In this document: piece by piece, positions 8,095 to 16,947 of the stretch
How the letters are laid out: each line of letters begins with the position of its first letter
How positions within the stretch are numbered: the first letter of the stretch is position 1
NCBI RefSeq assembly: GCF_049671445.1
Contig: NZ_JBATUX010000118.1
Location: 248,001 to 312,000 of the forward strand
Origin: Paenisporosarcina sp049671445
Lineage (GTDB): Bacteria > Bacillota > Bacilli > Bacillales_A > Planococcaceae
DNA: 64,000 bases
Direction of reading: 5' to 3'
Notes under the pieces: generated by a model
Told to the model about the DNA's origin: nothing
The model's input: only the letters and a program-made list of their open reading frames with translations
Database searches by the model: none
Made by a program: the position numbers and the translations under genes

Positions 8095-9195
8095 ATGAAG
8101 TGGAAAAATCAATTAACAGGCATGAAACCTTATCAACCAGGACGTTCCACGGATGAAGTGAAAGAGATGTTTGGATTAGAGACAATTGTTAAATTAGCTT
8201 CCAACGAAAATCCTTTCGGGTTTTCACCGAAAGTTAGCGAGTTCTTGGAGAATCAATCGATCAATCACGCAATTTACCCAGATGGTTACGCAACGGGTCT
8301 TCGTCAAGCTCTAGCAAAATCAGTAGGGGTTGAACAAAATCAACTGCTGTTTGGCAATGGTTCTGATGAAATCATTATGATGATTTCTCGTGCTTTGCTT
8401 CAATCTGGCGTGAATACAGTAATGGCCACTCCTACTTTCCCCCAATATCGTCATAACGCTGTAATTGACGGTGCAGAAGTTCGTGAAGTTCAGCTAGCGA
8501 ATGGAGCACATGATTTACAAGAGATGTCTCGACAAATCGATGAAAATACAGCAGTTGTCTGGTTATGCTCTCCAAATAACCCAACAGGGATGCTAATCGA
8601 TCAACAGGAATTAGAAGAATTCATTCGAAAAGTACCTAAAGAAGTCCTTGTCGTTTTGGATGAAGCATATTTTGAATACATAACCGATCCCTCGTACAAG
8701 AATTCCGTTAATTTAATAAAAGACCATAAAAATGTCATTGTTTTACGAACTTTTTCAAAAGCATATGGACTCGCAGGGTTTCGAGTAGGATATGCAGTAG
8801 CCCAAAAAGAACTAATTGCTCAATTAGATCCTGTTCGAGAGCCGTTTAACAATACTGTGACTAGTCAAGGAGCAGCACTTGTTGCTCTGGAAGATTTATC
8901 ATTTATCGAGGATTGTCGCCTTCAAAATGAGTCTGGTAAAAAGCAGTTTGAAGACTTTGCAACCACTCATAACTTGCATATGTATCCTTCACAAGGAAAC
9001 TTCGTTCTCCTTGAAGTGAAAGCGGACTCTGATTTAGTATTTGAGGGGCTAATGAAAAAAGGATTTATTATTCGAAGTGGGAATGCTCTAGGAACTCCGG
9101 GATACATTCGAGTGACGATAGGGACAACTCAGCAAAATGAAGAGTTCTTACAGAAACTTACAGCTGTATTAAAGGATGCAGAGGTTCTTACATGA
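8095..9195 (+). CDS. hisC: Histidinol-phosphate / aromatic aminotransferase
   Basis: A 366-residue class I/II PLP aminotransferase of the HisC family. The PLP lysine is Lys222 in RTFSKAYGLAGFRVGY; SNENPFG (residues 36-42) and SPNNPTG (159-165) are family motifs. In Bacillales this gene serves both histidine synthesis and transamination of aromatic keto acids, which fits its place between aroH and tyrA. Its stop overlaps the tyrA start by four bases. The exact split of its two roles cannot be read from the sequence. Confidence 0.94.
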   Translation: MKWKNQLTGMKPYQPGRSTDEVKEMFGLETIVKLASNENPFGFSPKVSEFLENQSINHAIYPDGYATGLRQALAKSVGVEQNQLLFGNGSDEIIMMISRALLQSGVNTVMATPTFPQYRHNAVIDGAEVREVQLANGAHDLQEMSRQIDENTAVVWLCSPNNPTGMLIDQQELEEFIRKVPKEVLVVLDEAYFEYITDPSYKNSVNLIKDHKNVIVLRTFSKAYGLAGFRVGYAVAQKELIAQLDPVREPFNNTVTSQGAALVALEDLSFIEDCRLQNESGKKQFEDFATTHNLHMYPSQGNFVLLEVKADSDLVFEGLMKKGFIIRSGNALGTPGYIRVTIGTTQQNEEFLQKLTAVLKDAEVLT

Positions 9196-10292
9196 CCACA
9201 AATACATTAATAGTTGGATTAGGTTTAATTGGTGGTTCTCTTGCTTTAGCCATTCAGAAAAATCCAGAGGTAAAAGTGATCGGCTTTGATACAGATTCAC
9301 ATACCGTCCGTAAAGCAAAGAAGTTGGGTGTCATACATGATATGGCATTTAATTTAAAAGAATCAGCTAAAATAGCTGACTTCATCATTTTTGCCACGCC
9401 TGTTAATGCAACTGTTCAATTAATGAATGAAGCGCAGAATTGGCAACTCAAAAAAAATGTAATTTTAACTGATACCGGAAGCACTAAAAAAATCATCATG
9501 GAAAAAGCTAAGTCCTTGAAAGCGCGTGGTCTCACTTTTATTGGTGGACATCCTATGGCGGGTTCGCATAAAAGTGGAGTGGAGGCAGCGAAAGCGCATT
9601 TATTTGAAAATGCTTACTATATGTTGACCCCTTTAGAACATGAGGATGAACATCAGATTCAATCACTTGAAAATCTCTTACAACCAACAAAAGGGAAGTT
9701 ATTACGAGTACTTGCGCATGAACATGATCATATGACGGCAGTCGTTAGTCATTTTCCGCATCTGATTGCGGCTTCTCTTGTTCATCAACTGTCTAGTGAA
9801 AATGAAGAATATCCATTTACAAGACAACTTGCTGCAGGTGGCTTTCGAGACACCACTAGAATAGCTTCGTCGAATCCGATCATGTGGAGAGATATTACAG
9901 TTCAAAATCGTATGGAACTCGTCAAACAACTAGATAAATGGCAAAGTGAAATGGATACCGTAAAAACTTTACTCATGCAAGCGGAACCAGCAAATATTGA
10001 ACATTACTTTTCGCGAGCAAAATACGTTAGAGACGAATTGCCGATAACTTCGCAAGGTGCCATGTATTCTGTTTACGATTTGTATGTAGATGTCCCTGAC
10101 TACCCAGGTGTTATTTCAGAAGTTACAGGGCTATTAGCGAAACATTTAATCAGCATTACAAATTTGCGTATTGTTGAAACGCGTGAGGATGTATTCGGTA
10201 TATTAGTCATTAGTTTTCAATCACTGGATGACCGACAACGAGCAGCTAGTAGTATTGAACAAGAAACTAACTATGAAACGTATATTTCGTAA
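9192..10292 (+). CDS. tyrA: Prephenate dehydrogenase
   Basis: A 366-residue enzyme oxidising and decarboxylating prephenate to 4-hydroxyphenylpyruvate for tyrosine. The NAD fold begins with LIVGLGLIGGSLALA (residues 6-20), the catalytic-region motif is FIGGHPMAGSHKSG near residue 117, and a C-terminal ACT domain (about residues 292-366, starting DLYVDVPDYPGV) is expected to bind an amino acid effector. The ATG overlaps the hisC stop. The domain order TyrA then ACT is normal in Bacillales. Confidence 0.96.
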   Translation: MTTNTLIVGLGLIGGSLALAIQKNPEVKVIGFDTDSHTVRKAKKLGVIHDMAFNLKESAKIADFIIFATPVNATVQLMNEAQNWQLKKNVILTDTGSTKKIIMEKAKSLKARGLTFIGGHPMAGSHKSGVEAAKAHLFENAYYMLTPLEHEDEHQIQSLENLLQPTKGKLLRVLAHEHDHMTAVVSHFPHLIAASLVHQLSSENEEYPFTRQLAAGGFRDTTRIASSNPIMWRDITVQNRMELVKQLDKWQSEMDTVKTLLMQAEPANIEHYFSRAKYVRDELPITSQGAMYSVYDLYVDVPDYPGVISEVTGLLAKHLISITNLRIVETREDVFGILVISFQSLDDRQRAASSIEQETNYETYIS

Positions 10293-10315
10293 GAGAGTGT
10301 AAAGAAAAGAAGGGT

Positions 10316-11632
10316 GTGAGTGAATTGAACGACTCTATTACATTGCAAGCTCATCAATCATCACTCAACGGGTCGCTTCAAGTGCCTGGAGATAAATCGA
10401 TATCACATCGCTCGATTATGTTTGGAGCAATGGCAACGGGTGTTACAACCGTTAATGGCTTTTTACTGGGAGACGATTGTTTAAGTACGATTTCTTGTTT
10501 TCAAAAGCTTGGGGTCGATATCCAAGTTATTGGCACGACTGTTACTATTAACAGTGAAGGAATCGAAAATTGGAATGAACCGAGCGAAATCTTGGATACA
10601 GGTAACTCTGGTACCACAACCAGATTAATGCTTGGTATTTTAGCTGGTTCTCATGTACACAGTGTGTTAGTTGGCGATGAATCAATCGCTAAAAGACCAA
10701 TGAAACGCGTAATTGACCCATTGAGGCAAATGGGTGCTCAAATTTCTGGGAGAAGCGGGGGCCAGTTCACACCTCTTGCTGTACAAGGAACACAATTAGC
10801 AGCCATAGACTACACGATGCCTGTCGCTAGTGCACAAGTAAAGTCTGCAATTTTACTTGCTGGTGTCCAGGCAAAAGGAGTAACAACTGTACGGGAGTCC
10901 GAAGTGTCACGAGATCATACTGAACGGATGTTGCGTCAATTTGGTGTGAATATACATGCTGAAAACGGTGTAATTCAAGTGCACGGTGGTCAAATACTAA
11001 AAGGGACTCACGTAGAAGTACCTGGTGATATTTCTTCAGCAGCATTCTTTTTAGTGGCAGGAGCCATTGCAAAAGACAGTTCAATTCGTTTAGAACATGT
11101 TGGCTTAAATCCTACGCGGACAGGCATACTAGATGTCCTAAAGAAAATGGGTGCTCAAATAGAAATAGAACTTGATAACACTGCACACGAAGAACCAATT
11201 GGCTTAGTAACAATTAGTTCTTCTCGTTTAAATGGCATTGAAATTGGTGGAGATTTGATTCCTCGACTAATTGATGAAATTCCAATCATAGCATTGCTTG
11301 CTACTCAAGCCCATGGTACTACTGTGATTAAAAATGCAGAGGAATTAAAAGTTAAAGAAACAGACCGCATCACAGCTGTCGTAGATGAATTGAAAAAGCT
11401 AGGCGCTGATATTGAAGCGACTGACGACGGCATGATTATTAATGGGCCAGTTACATTATCAGGTGGGAAATTACAATCGTATGGGGATCACCGCATCGGC
11501 ATGATGGGGGCAATCGCTTCTGTCATTTCGACACATTCAATTGAAATTGAACATGCTTCGTGTATTTCTGTTTCTTATCCAAATTTCTTTGATCATTTAC
11601 GAATGGTGTCTTCTTTTGAAACTCTCCGCTAA
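10316..11632 (+). CDS. aroA: 3-phosphoshikimate 1-carboxyvinyltransferase (EPSP synthase)
   Basis: A 438-residue enzyme joining phosphoenolpyruvate to shikimate 3-phosphate. Motifs include VPGDKSISHRS near residue 23, DTGNSGTTTRL near residue 97, and KETDRI followed by DHRIGM in the second lobe. The start is not certain: GTG 10316 is used, but TTG 10325 is in frame and is better spaced from AGAAGG at 10307-10312. It is the last gene of the aro operon; a hairpin overlaps its stop. B. subtilis calls it aroE. Confidence 0.95.
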   Translation: MSELNDSITLQAHQSSLNGSLQVPGDKSISHRSIMFGAMATGVTTVNGFLLGDDCLSTISCFQKLGVDIQVIGTTVTINSEGIENWNEPSEILDTGNSGTTTRLMLGILAGSHVHSVLVGDESIAKRPMKRVIDPLRQMGAQISGRSGGQFTPLAVQGTQLAAIDYTMPVASAQVKSAILLAGVQAKGVTTVRESEVSRDHTERMLRQFGVNIHAENGVIQVHGGQILKGTHVEVPGDISSAAFFLVAGAIAKDSSIRLEHVGLNPTRTGILDVLKKMGAQIEIELDNTAHEEPIGLVTISSSRLNGIEIGGDLIPRLIDEIPIIALLATQAHGTTVIKNAEELKVKETDRITAVVDELKKLGADIEATDDGMIINGPVTLSGGKLQSYGDHRIGMMGAIASVISTHSIEIEHASCISVSYPNFFDHLRMVSSFETLR

Positions 11633-11646
11633 TGGGGAGTTTTTTC
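11619..11646 (+). terminator. Intrinsic terminator overlapping the aroA stop
   Basis: Arms ACTCTCC (11621-11627) and GGGGAGT (11634-11640) pair and are followed by a T run. The stop codon of aroA at 11630-11632 lies in the loop. Confidence 0.75.
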
Positions 11647-11708
11647 TTGTTAATGGCAATGCTGTGATGTAGCATATGGTATGAATAGAAAGAGAACGGG
11701 TGATAAAT

Positions 11709-12962
11709 ATGGGAATTAGTCAACAATTTATTGAAGCAATCGAAAATGGCGACATCCACACTGTCCAAACGTTAATTGATACGATGCTCCTTGCGAGTGA
11801 ACCAGATACTCAATATGAGATTGCAAATATGCTTGTTCAGGCTGGATATCTTAAAGAAGCTGAACAAGTCCTCGAACACCTCCAGTTTTTATTTCCGGAA
11901 GAGGCTCAATTAAAAATCGATCGTGCACAAGTGTTAATGGAAATAGACGAAGAAGATGAAGCTTTGTTACTACTAACAAGCATTGAAGAACATACAGATG
12001 AATATCCTCAAGCGCTTTTGAGTTTAGCTGATTATTATCAAATGCAAGGTTTTTATGAAACAGCAGAACAAAAAATTAATCAAGCTTTAGCTTTAATGCC
12101 TAATGAATCGGTATTAATTTTTGCAAAAGCTGAATTATTGCTTGAAACAGGCAAATATCTAGAAGCAGTTCGTTTATACGAAAATTTAAAAGAACAAACG
12201 GATGAAATAGCCGGAATCCGTTTATCAGAGCGTTTAGCTGAAGTGTATAGCGCTGGTGCAGCTTATGAGGAGGCAATTCCTTATTATGATGAGTCTTTAT
12301 CACATCATGTGACACCTGATTTGCTATTTGGCCTTGCTTACGCGGCTTTTCAAGCGGGTGAATATGATCTAGCTGTTCGTAAACTGAGTGAAGTAAAAAC
12401 TTTGGATCCAGATTATTTCTCTGCCCACTTATTACTGTCACAAGCTTATAGCATGCTCGAAGACCATGAACAAGCCTATTCAGCGATAGTTGAAGGACTA
12501 AGTCGTGATGAATACGACAAAGAATTATATTTATTTGCTGGGAAAATGGCATTAAAAGTAGGGAACACGAGTGATGCTGAAGCACATTTGCGACAAGCAA
12601 TTGTTTTGGACCCTGAATACATGGAAGCTACGTTAACTTTGGTGTCGTTTTTACATGCGCACGAAAGGTATGAAGAAGTCATCGAATTAGTTGAATTAAT
12701 GTCAGTAAACCAAGATGATTGGTCTGCCTTATACCCTTTTGCAGCTGATGCTTTTATGCAAGAAGAAAATTTTGAACGTGCATACGAATTTTACTCTTTG
12801 GCATATACTGACCATAAGGAAGATCCGATTTTCATGGAAAAATACCTTTATTTTCTGTTAGAAGAAGGAAAACGAGAGGAAGCCCTAGAAATAGGTAAGC
12901 AATTAGTACATTTGCAACCAAATGATGAAAGATGGCAAGACTTGATTGAATCCTTGTTGTGA
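11709..12962 (+). CDS. ypiA: TPR-repeat protein YpiA
   Basis: A 417-residue protein made almost wholly of tetratricopeptide-like helical repeats of about 34 residues, for example around YPQALLSLADYYQMQGFYET and AEAHLRQAIVLDPEYMEA. No catalytic motif, signal peptide or membrane segment is visible, so a cytosolic scaffold role is likely, but its partner is unknown. The gene always follows aroA/aroE in Bacillales and precedes ypiB, as here. GTG 11700 is in frame, but ATG 11709 follows the ribosome site more naturally. It ends 13 bases before ypiB. Confidence 0.9.
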   Translation: MGISQQFIEAIENGDIHTVQTLIDTMLLASEPDTQYEIANMLVQAGYLKEAEQVLEHLQFLFPEEAQLKIDRAQVLMEIDEEDEALLLLTSIEEHTDEYPQALLSLADYYQMQGFYETAEQKINQALALMPNESVLIFAKAELLLETGKYLEAVRLYENLKEQTDEIAGIRLSERLAEVYSAGAAYEEAIPYYDESLSHHVTPDLLFGLAYAAFQAGEYDLAVRKLSEVKTLDPDYFSAHLLLSQAYSMLEDHEQAYSAIVEGLSRDEYDKELYLFAGKMALKVGNTSDAEAHLRQAIVLDPEYMEATLTLVSFLHAHERYEEVIELVELMSVNQDDWSALYPFAADAFMQEENFERAYEFYSLAYTDHKEDPIFMEKYLYFLLEEGKREEALEIGKQLVHLQPNDERWQDLIESLL

Positions 12963-12975
12963 AAGGAGGAGTAGT

Positions 12976-13530
12976 ATGACCGCATCTGTTTCTGTGATGG
13001 AAAAGAAAGAATTTGTTCGATGGTTTTTGAAAAGATATCAAATGAAACGTCGTGAATGCGTATGGATCCTCAATTATTTACTAAGCCATGATGACTTGTT
13101 ACAAAAAGTGCATTTTGTAGAAGAAGCCCACTATTGCCCACGTGCAATGGTTATGTCTGTTACAGAATCGACTGGAGTACCGTTTCGTTTCTATAAAGGA
13201 AACTTAATGACTGCTGATGCTGAAAAATCATTTCACGACTTGCGTTTACATCCAAATGAAGATATGTATATACAATTGAATTTTCCGCTTGTGCCACCGA
13301 GCCCAGAGTATCTGGCGGTATTAGAAGAAAATCCATTTATGCCGAAATATTTGCATATAAACGATAAAGATCGACTATTAGCGGAAGAAGTGCTTAAAAG
13401 CAGCATGCACTCTTTTAGAGAAGACAATATATTAAGACAAATTGATGAAGCGTTAGATGCTAATGATAAAGAAAAATTTATCGAGTTATCTAAATTGCTA
13501 CAAGGGATGAAAGAATCATCTAATTCTTAA
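12976..13530 (+). CDS. ypiB: UPF0302 family protein YpiB
   Basis: A 184-residue cytosolic protein of the UPF0302 family, of unknown biochemical role. The N-terminal part (KEFVRWFLKRYQMKRRECVW, residues 11-30) and the basic/aromatic core with PRAMVMS are family features, and the C-terminal acidic helix IDEALDANDKEKFIELSK is also typical. The upstream in-frame start at 12946 would overlap ypiA; the strong AAAGGAGGA at 12962-12970 places the start at ATG 12976. It is co-transcribed with ypiA and followed by a hairpin. Confidence 0.9.
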   Translation: MTASVSVMEKKEFVRWFLKRYQMKRRECVWILNYLLSHDDLLQKVHFVEEAHYCPRAMVMSVTESTGVPFRFYKGNLMTADAEKSFHDLRLHPNEDMYIQLNFPLVPPSPEYLAVLEENPFMPKYLHINDKDRLLAEEVLKSSMHSFREDNILRQIDEALDANDKEKFIELSKLLQGMKESSNS

Positions 13531-13559
13531 CTTCATCGTATTTTCGATGAAGTTTTTTG
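13529..13559 (+). terminator. Hairpin with T tract between ypiB and ypiF
   Basis: Perfect 10-base arms at 13529-13538 and 13545-13554 are followed by TTTTTTG. The hairpin starts inside the ypiB stop and ends right before the ypiF ribosome site, so it could act as a partial terminator inside the operon. Confidence 0.75.
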
Positions 13560-13577
13560 TTGAGGGGAAATGAAAAT

Positions 13578-14030
13578 ATGTACTGGAATTCAAAAGATAT
13601 AAGTGTTTTTGTAGAACAGAAAGAATTTGTTGATACGGCAGTCATTCCGTTATTATTAATAGAAGGACAAGCCAATAAAGTTAAACAAAATGCATCTAGT
13701 GCAGAATTTTTAATGGCACTTACTGCATTTGTTGAGAATCAATTTAAAGGTAGAGTCATCTTAATGCCACCCGTTTCGTACACGAATAAAACAAATCGTC
13801 ATCAACTTGGACAAGAATGGGATGAGATGTTGAAAGAAGCTGGTTTTAAACATCTGTTTTTCATATCAAGTGATATGGGTTGGGTAACAGAAGAAAGTGC
13901 ATTAAATGTCATATATACGCCATCTATTCCATTAGAAAATATGGACCGGAAATTACGCCAATCTGTCTTGGATGATCAATTGAGACAAATTATACCCGTA
14001 TTTGCAAAACGTTGGGCGTCAATTTCCTAA
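13578..14030 (+). CDS. ypiF: DUF2487 protein YpiF
   Basis: A 150-residue protein matching the DUF2487 family, which sits between ypiB and qcrA in Bacillales. MYWNSKDISVFVEQKEFVDT and the region LGQEWDEMLKEAGFKHLFFI are recognisable. Function is not known; there is no membrane segment. The upstream TTG at 13557 falls in the preceding hairpin, while GAGGGGAAA at 13562-13570 serves ATG 13578. A separate promoter follows for qcrABC. Confidence 0.85.
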   Translation: MYWNSKDISVFVEQKEFVDTAVIPLLLIEGQANKVKQNASSAEFLMALTAFVENQFKGRVILMPPVSYTNKTNRHQLGQEWDEMLKEAGFKHLFFISSDMGWVTEESALNVIYTPSIPLENMDRKLRQSVLDDQLRQIIPVFAKRWASIS

Positions 14031-14079
14031 TAAGCTTCAAGAAATGTTCACAAAGTGCACGTTAGCAACTAATGGAATA

Positions 14080-14108
14080 TTGACCTTCGATTTTTATTGA
14101 GCTATCAT
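14080..14108 (+). promoter_or_regulatory. Sigma-A promoter for qcrABC
   Basis: TTGACC (14080-14085), a 17-base spacer and TATCAT (14103-14108) form a near-consensus promoter about 80 bases before qcrA. Confidence 0.65.
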
Positions 14109-14186
14109 AGAACTGTCCTAGTTTTACTATTTTTTTGTATAAGTATGTCCGTTGGACTGACCTTTAAAGTTAGAGGGGGGAAAAGG

Positions 14187-14693
14187 ATGAGTAACAATCG
14201 TGTATCAAGACGTCAATTCCTTAACTACACATTAACAGGTGTTGGTGGGTTTATGGCTGCAGGTATGATGATGCCAATGGTTCGTTTTGCAATCGATCCT
14301 GTATTGCAAAAAGCTGGAGGCGGAGATTTTATACCAACAGGTAAAAAAGTGGCAGATATCACTGAAGTGCCAGAACGTGTAGACTTTGCATTTGAACAAG
14401 TTGATGCATGGTATACATCTGAAGTAACAAGTACTGCATGGGTATACAAAGAGGGCGACAAAATTATCGCATTATCTCCTGTATGTAAGCATTTAGGTTG
14501 TACGGTTAACTGGGCAGGTAGTCCAGAACACAAAGACCAATTTTTCTGTCCATGCCACGCTGGTCGTTATGAAAAGAACGGCAAAAACGTAGCAAAAACA
14601 CCACCTCTTGGACCCTTGGATGAGTTTGAAGTACGTGAAAAAGATGGTCTGTTAGAAATTGGTAAAACACGACCAAATACATTAGTTAAGTAA
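14187..14693 (+). CDS. qcrA: Menaquinol:cytochrome c reductase, Rieske iron-sulfur subunit
   Basis: A 168-residue Rieske protein of the Bacillus bc-type complex. It carries electrons from menaquinol to cytochrome c. The N terminus has a twin-arginine-like MSNNRVSRRQFLNYTLTG followed by one membrane anchor (residues 14-34). The 2Fe-2S ligands are visible in CKHLGC (Cys100, His102, with Cys105) and CPCH (Cys121, Cys123, His124). The longer frame from 14097 overlaps the promoter; GAGGGGGGAAAAGG sits directly before ATG 14187, so that start is firm. It is first in the qcrABC operon. Confidence 0.96.
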   Translation: MSNNRVSRRQFLNYTLTGVGGFMAAGMMMPMVRFAIDPVLQKAGGGDFIPTGKKVADITEVPERVDFAFEQVDAWYTSEVTSTAWVYKEGDKIIALSPVCKHLGCTVNWAGSPEHKDQFFCPCHAGRYEKNGKNVAKTPPLGPLDEFEVREKDGLLEIGKTRPNTLVK

Positions 14694-14708
14694 GGGGGTA
14701 CGACGTCA

Positions 14709-15383
14709 GTGCTAAATAAAATTTATGATTGGGTGGATGAACGTCTGGATATTACTCCTATTTGGCGTGATATTGCAGATCATGAAGTACCAGAGCACGT
14801 AAACCCTGCACATCATTTTTCAGCATTCGTATATTGTTTTGGAGGATTAACTTTCTTCATTACAGTGATTCAAATTCTTTCGGGTATGTTTTTGACAATG
14901 TACTATACGCCAGATATTGAAAATGCATGGAAATCTGTTTACTACTTGCAAAATGAAGTAGCATTCGGTGAAATTGTGCGTGGTATGCATCACTGGGGAG
15001 CTTCACTAGTAATCGTTATGATATTCCTTCATACATTACGTGTATTCTTTACAGGATCTTATAAAAAACCTCGTGAACTTAACTGGGTAGTAGGCGTACT
15101 AATTTTAGGCGTTATGCTAGGTTTAGGTTTCACAGGTTATCTACTTCCTTGGGACATGAAGGCTTTGTTTGCAACGAAAGTAGGTATTGAAATTGCTGCA
15201 TCCGTTCCGTTTATTGGAGGCGCAATTAAAACCTTGTTAGCAGGTGACGAGACAATTCTCGGTGCACAAACGTTAACGCGATTCTTTGCGATTCATGTAT
15301 TCTTCTTACCAGCTGCTTTGCTTGGGTTGCTTGCAGCACACTTTATCATGATTCGTAAACAAGGTATTTCAGGACCGTTGTAA
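14709..15383 (+). CDS. qcrB: Menaquinol:cytochrome c reductase, cytochrome b subunit
   Basis: A 224-residue cytochrome b6-type subunit with four predicted membrane helices and haem-ligand histidines in RGMHHWGASLVIVMIFLHTLR and in the fourth helix IHVFFLPAALLGLLAAHF. GFTGYLLPWDMKAL is the quinol-site region. It starts at GTG 14709 after AAGGGGGTA. Its short, b6-like length is correct because the rest of the b-type fold is carried by QcrC, as in B. subtilis. Confidence 0.96.
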   Translation: MLNKIYDWVDERLDITPIWRDIADHEVPEHVNPAHHFSAFVYCFGGLTFFITVIQILSGMFLTMYYTPDIENAWKSVYYLQNEVAFGEIVRGMHHWGASLVIVMIFLHTLRVFFTGSYKKPRELNWVVGVLILGVMLGLGFTGYLLPWDMKALFATKVGIEIAASVPFIGGAIKTLLAGDETILGAQTLTRFFAIHVFFLPAALLGLLAAHFIMIRKQGISGPL

Positions 15384-15422
15384 GATACAGCGTCTTTATG
15401 ATTTCAAAAAGGAGGGGACAAT

Positions 15423-16184
15423 ATGCATCGCGGAAAAGGGATGAAATTTGTCGGGGATTCTCGAGTACCTGCTATTCGTGCATCGAATATTCCAAAAGAC
15501 TATTCCGAATATCCGGGTAAAACAGAAGCTTTCTGGCCTAACTTCTTATTAAAAGAATGGTTGGTTGGTTCAGTTTTCTTAGTGGGTTATTTAATCTTAA
15601 CTGTTGCACATCCATCACCACTTGAGCGTCAAGCGGATCCAACAGATACAGGTTATATTCCATTACCGGACTGGTATTTCTTGTTCTTGTATCAATTATT
15701 AAAATATGAATTTGCTTCCGGTCCATTTAATGTCATCGGAGCCATCATTATTCCAGGACTAGCTTTTGGTGCACTTATGCTTGCTCCATTTATGGACAAA
15801 GGTCCAGAGCGTCGTCCGTTTAAACGTCCTTTACCAACAGGATTTATGTTACTTGCACTTGCAGCTATGATTTTCTTAACTTGGGAATCAGTTGCAAACC
15901 ATGACTGGGAAGCTGCAAAAGCTCAAGGTGAAATTCGTGAAGAAGCACAATTCGACACAGAAGCAGAAGGGTATAAAATTTACTCTGAAGCATCTTGTAT
16001 AGGTTGTCACGGTAATGCATTTGAAGGTGGCTTAGGACCATCCCTTGCAACTACTGATAAAACAGCTGAAGAAATTATGGATATCGCGAAAAATGGTATT
16101 GGTACAATGCCTGCAGGTACGTTTGAAGGTACTGATGAAGAATTACAAGAGTTAGCAACATTTATTGATGAGTTAACTCCATAA
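15423..16184 (+). CDS. qcrC: Menaquinol:cytochrome c reductase, subunit IV-cytochrome c fusion
   Basis: A 253-residue fusion of a subunit IV-like part with three membrane segments (about 47-63, 105-123 and 138-153) and a C-terminal class I cytochrome c domain facing outside. The haem c motif is Cys192-x2-Cys195-His196 in SCIGCHG, and the distal methionine is in GIGTMPAG near residue 231. PDWYFLFLYQLLK is the conserved subunit IV motif. A strong ribosome site AAAGGAGGGG precedes ATG 15423. This fusion is the usual form in Bacillales. Confidence 0.96.
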   Translation: MHRGKGMKFVGDSRVPAIRASNIPKDYSEYPGKTEAFWPNFLLKEWLVGSVFLVGYLILTVAHPSPLERQADPTDTGYIPLPDWYFLFLYQLLKYEFASGPFNVIGAIIIPGLAFGALMLAPFMDKGPERRPFKRPLPTGFMLLALAAMIFLTWESVANHDWEAAKAQGEIREEAQFDTEAEGYKIYSEASCIGCHGNAFEGGLGPSLATTDKTAEEIMDIAKNGIGTMPAGTFEGTDEELQELATFIDELTP

Positions 16185-16192
16185 TAGATCTT

Positions 16193-16222
16193 AAAAAGAG
16201 TCAGGAAACTGACTCTTTTTTT
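16193..16222 (+). terminator. Intrinsic terminator after qcrC
   Basis: Perfect arms AAAAAGAGTCAG and CTGACTCTTTTT close on GAAA and run into T. It ends the qcrABC transcript. Confidence 0.9.
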
Positions 16223-16286
16223 GTACCTATATCAAAAGTGTTTATTATACATACTGTGCAATTCAAATTAAAGGAGTCGTGTGGTA

Positions 16287-16886
16287 ATGAATCCATTGCT
16301 CACTCAATTAAAATTTTTGTTATTTCATAAAACGTTTATGTGGATTTTGCTTGTTGTCAATACTTTAGGAACAATTTATGGTTATATTTGGTATATGTGG
16401 CAACTGGAAATAACTGAACCTATATTTCTAATATTTGTTCCAGACAGCCCAACAGCAAGTTTGTTTTTCTCAATTGCTTTATTCGGATGGCTTATCAATC
16501 GTCATTTTAAACTAATAGAAGCTCTTGCATTAATTACTTTAGTAAAGTATGGCTTATGGGCTGTAGTTATGAATATTTGGACACAGTTTGAATCAGGTCC
16601 AATTGGTTTTGTTGGTTGGATGCTCGTTGTAAGCCATTTTGCCATGGCGGTACAAGCCTTGCTTTACATTCCAATGTATAAATTTAAATGGATTCATATT
16701 TTGATTGCAGCCATTTGGACACTGCATAATGATGTGATTGATTATGTCTTTGGGCAAATGCCCATTTATCGTAGTTTAAGCGAACATACGCAAACAATAG
16801 GCTATTTTACATTTTGGTTATCGATTGCATGTATAGTAATAGCAATCAAAGTCATCAAATCGTCACCTAATTTGCAATCGAAATAG
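16287..16886 (+). CDS. ypjA: DUF1405 membrane protein YpjA
   Basis: A 199-residue integral membrane protein of the YpjA/DUF1405 family with about six hydrophobic segments and no known function. NTLGTIYGYIWYMWQL near the N terminus and TLHNDVIDYVFGQMP (about 150-164) are family-like. GTG 16281 is in frame; ATG 16287 is 10 bases from AAGGAG (16271-16276), while the GTG is only 4, so I prefer the ATG without certainty. It follows qcrC as in B. subtilis. Confidence 0.88.
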   Translation: MNPLLTQLKFLLFHKTFMWILLVVNTLGTIYGYIWYMWQLEITEPIFLIFVPDSPTASLFFSIALFGWLINRHFKLIEALALITLVKYGLWAVVMNIWTQFESGPIGFVGWMLVVSHFAMAVQALLYIPMYKFKWIHILIAAIWTLHNDVIDYVFGQMPIYRSLSEHTQTIGYFTFWLSIACIVIAIKVIKSSPNLQSK

Positions 16887-16947
16887 TTGCTCAATTACTA
16901 AGGTGCATATAAAATAATAAGTAGATAGAAATAGGAGGATGGTCGAT

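Noticed and set aside
12100..12600. A 166-codon minus-strand frame in ypiA
   Set aside because: It is the antisense shadow of a repeat-rich, strongly biased TPR gene, with no start signals.
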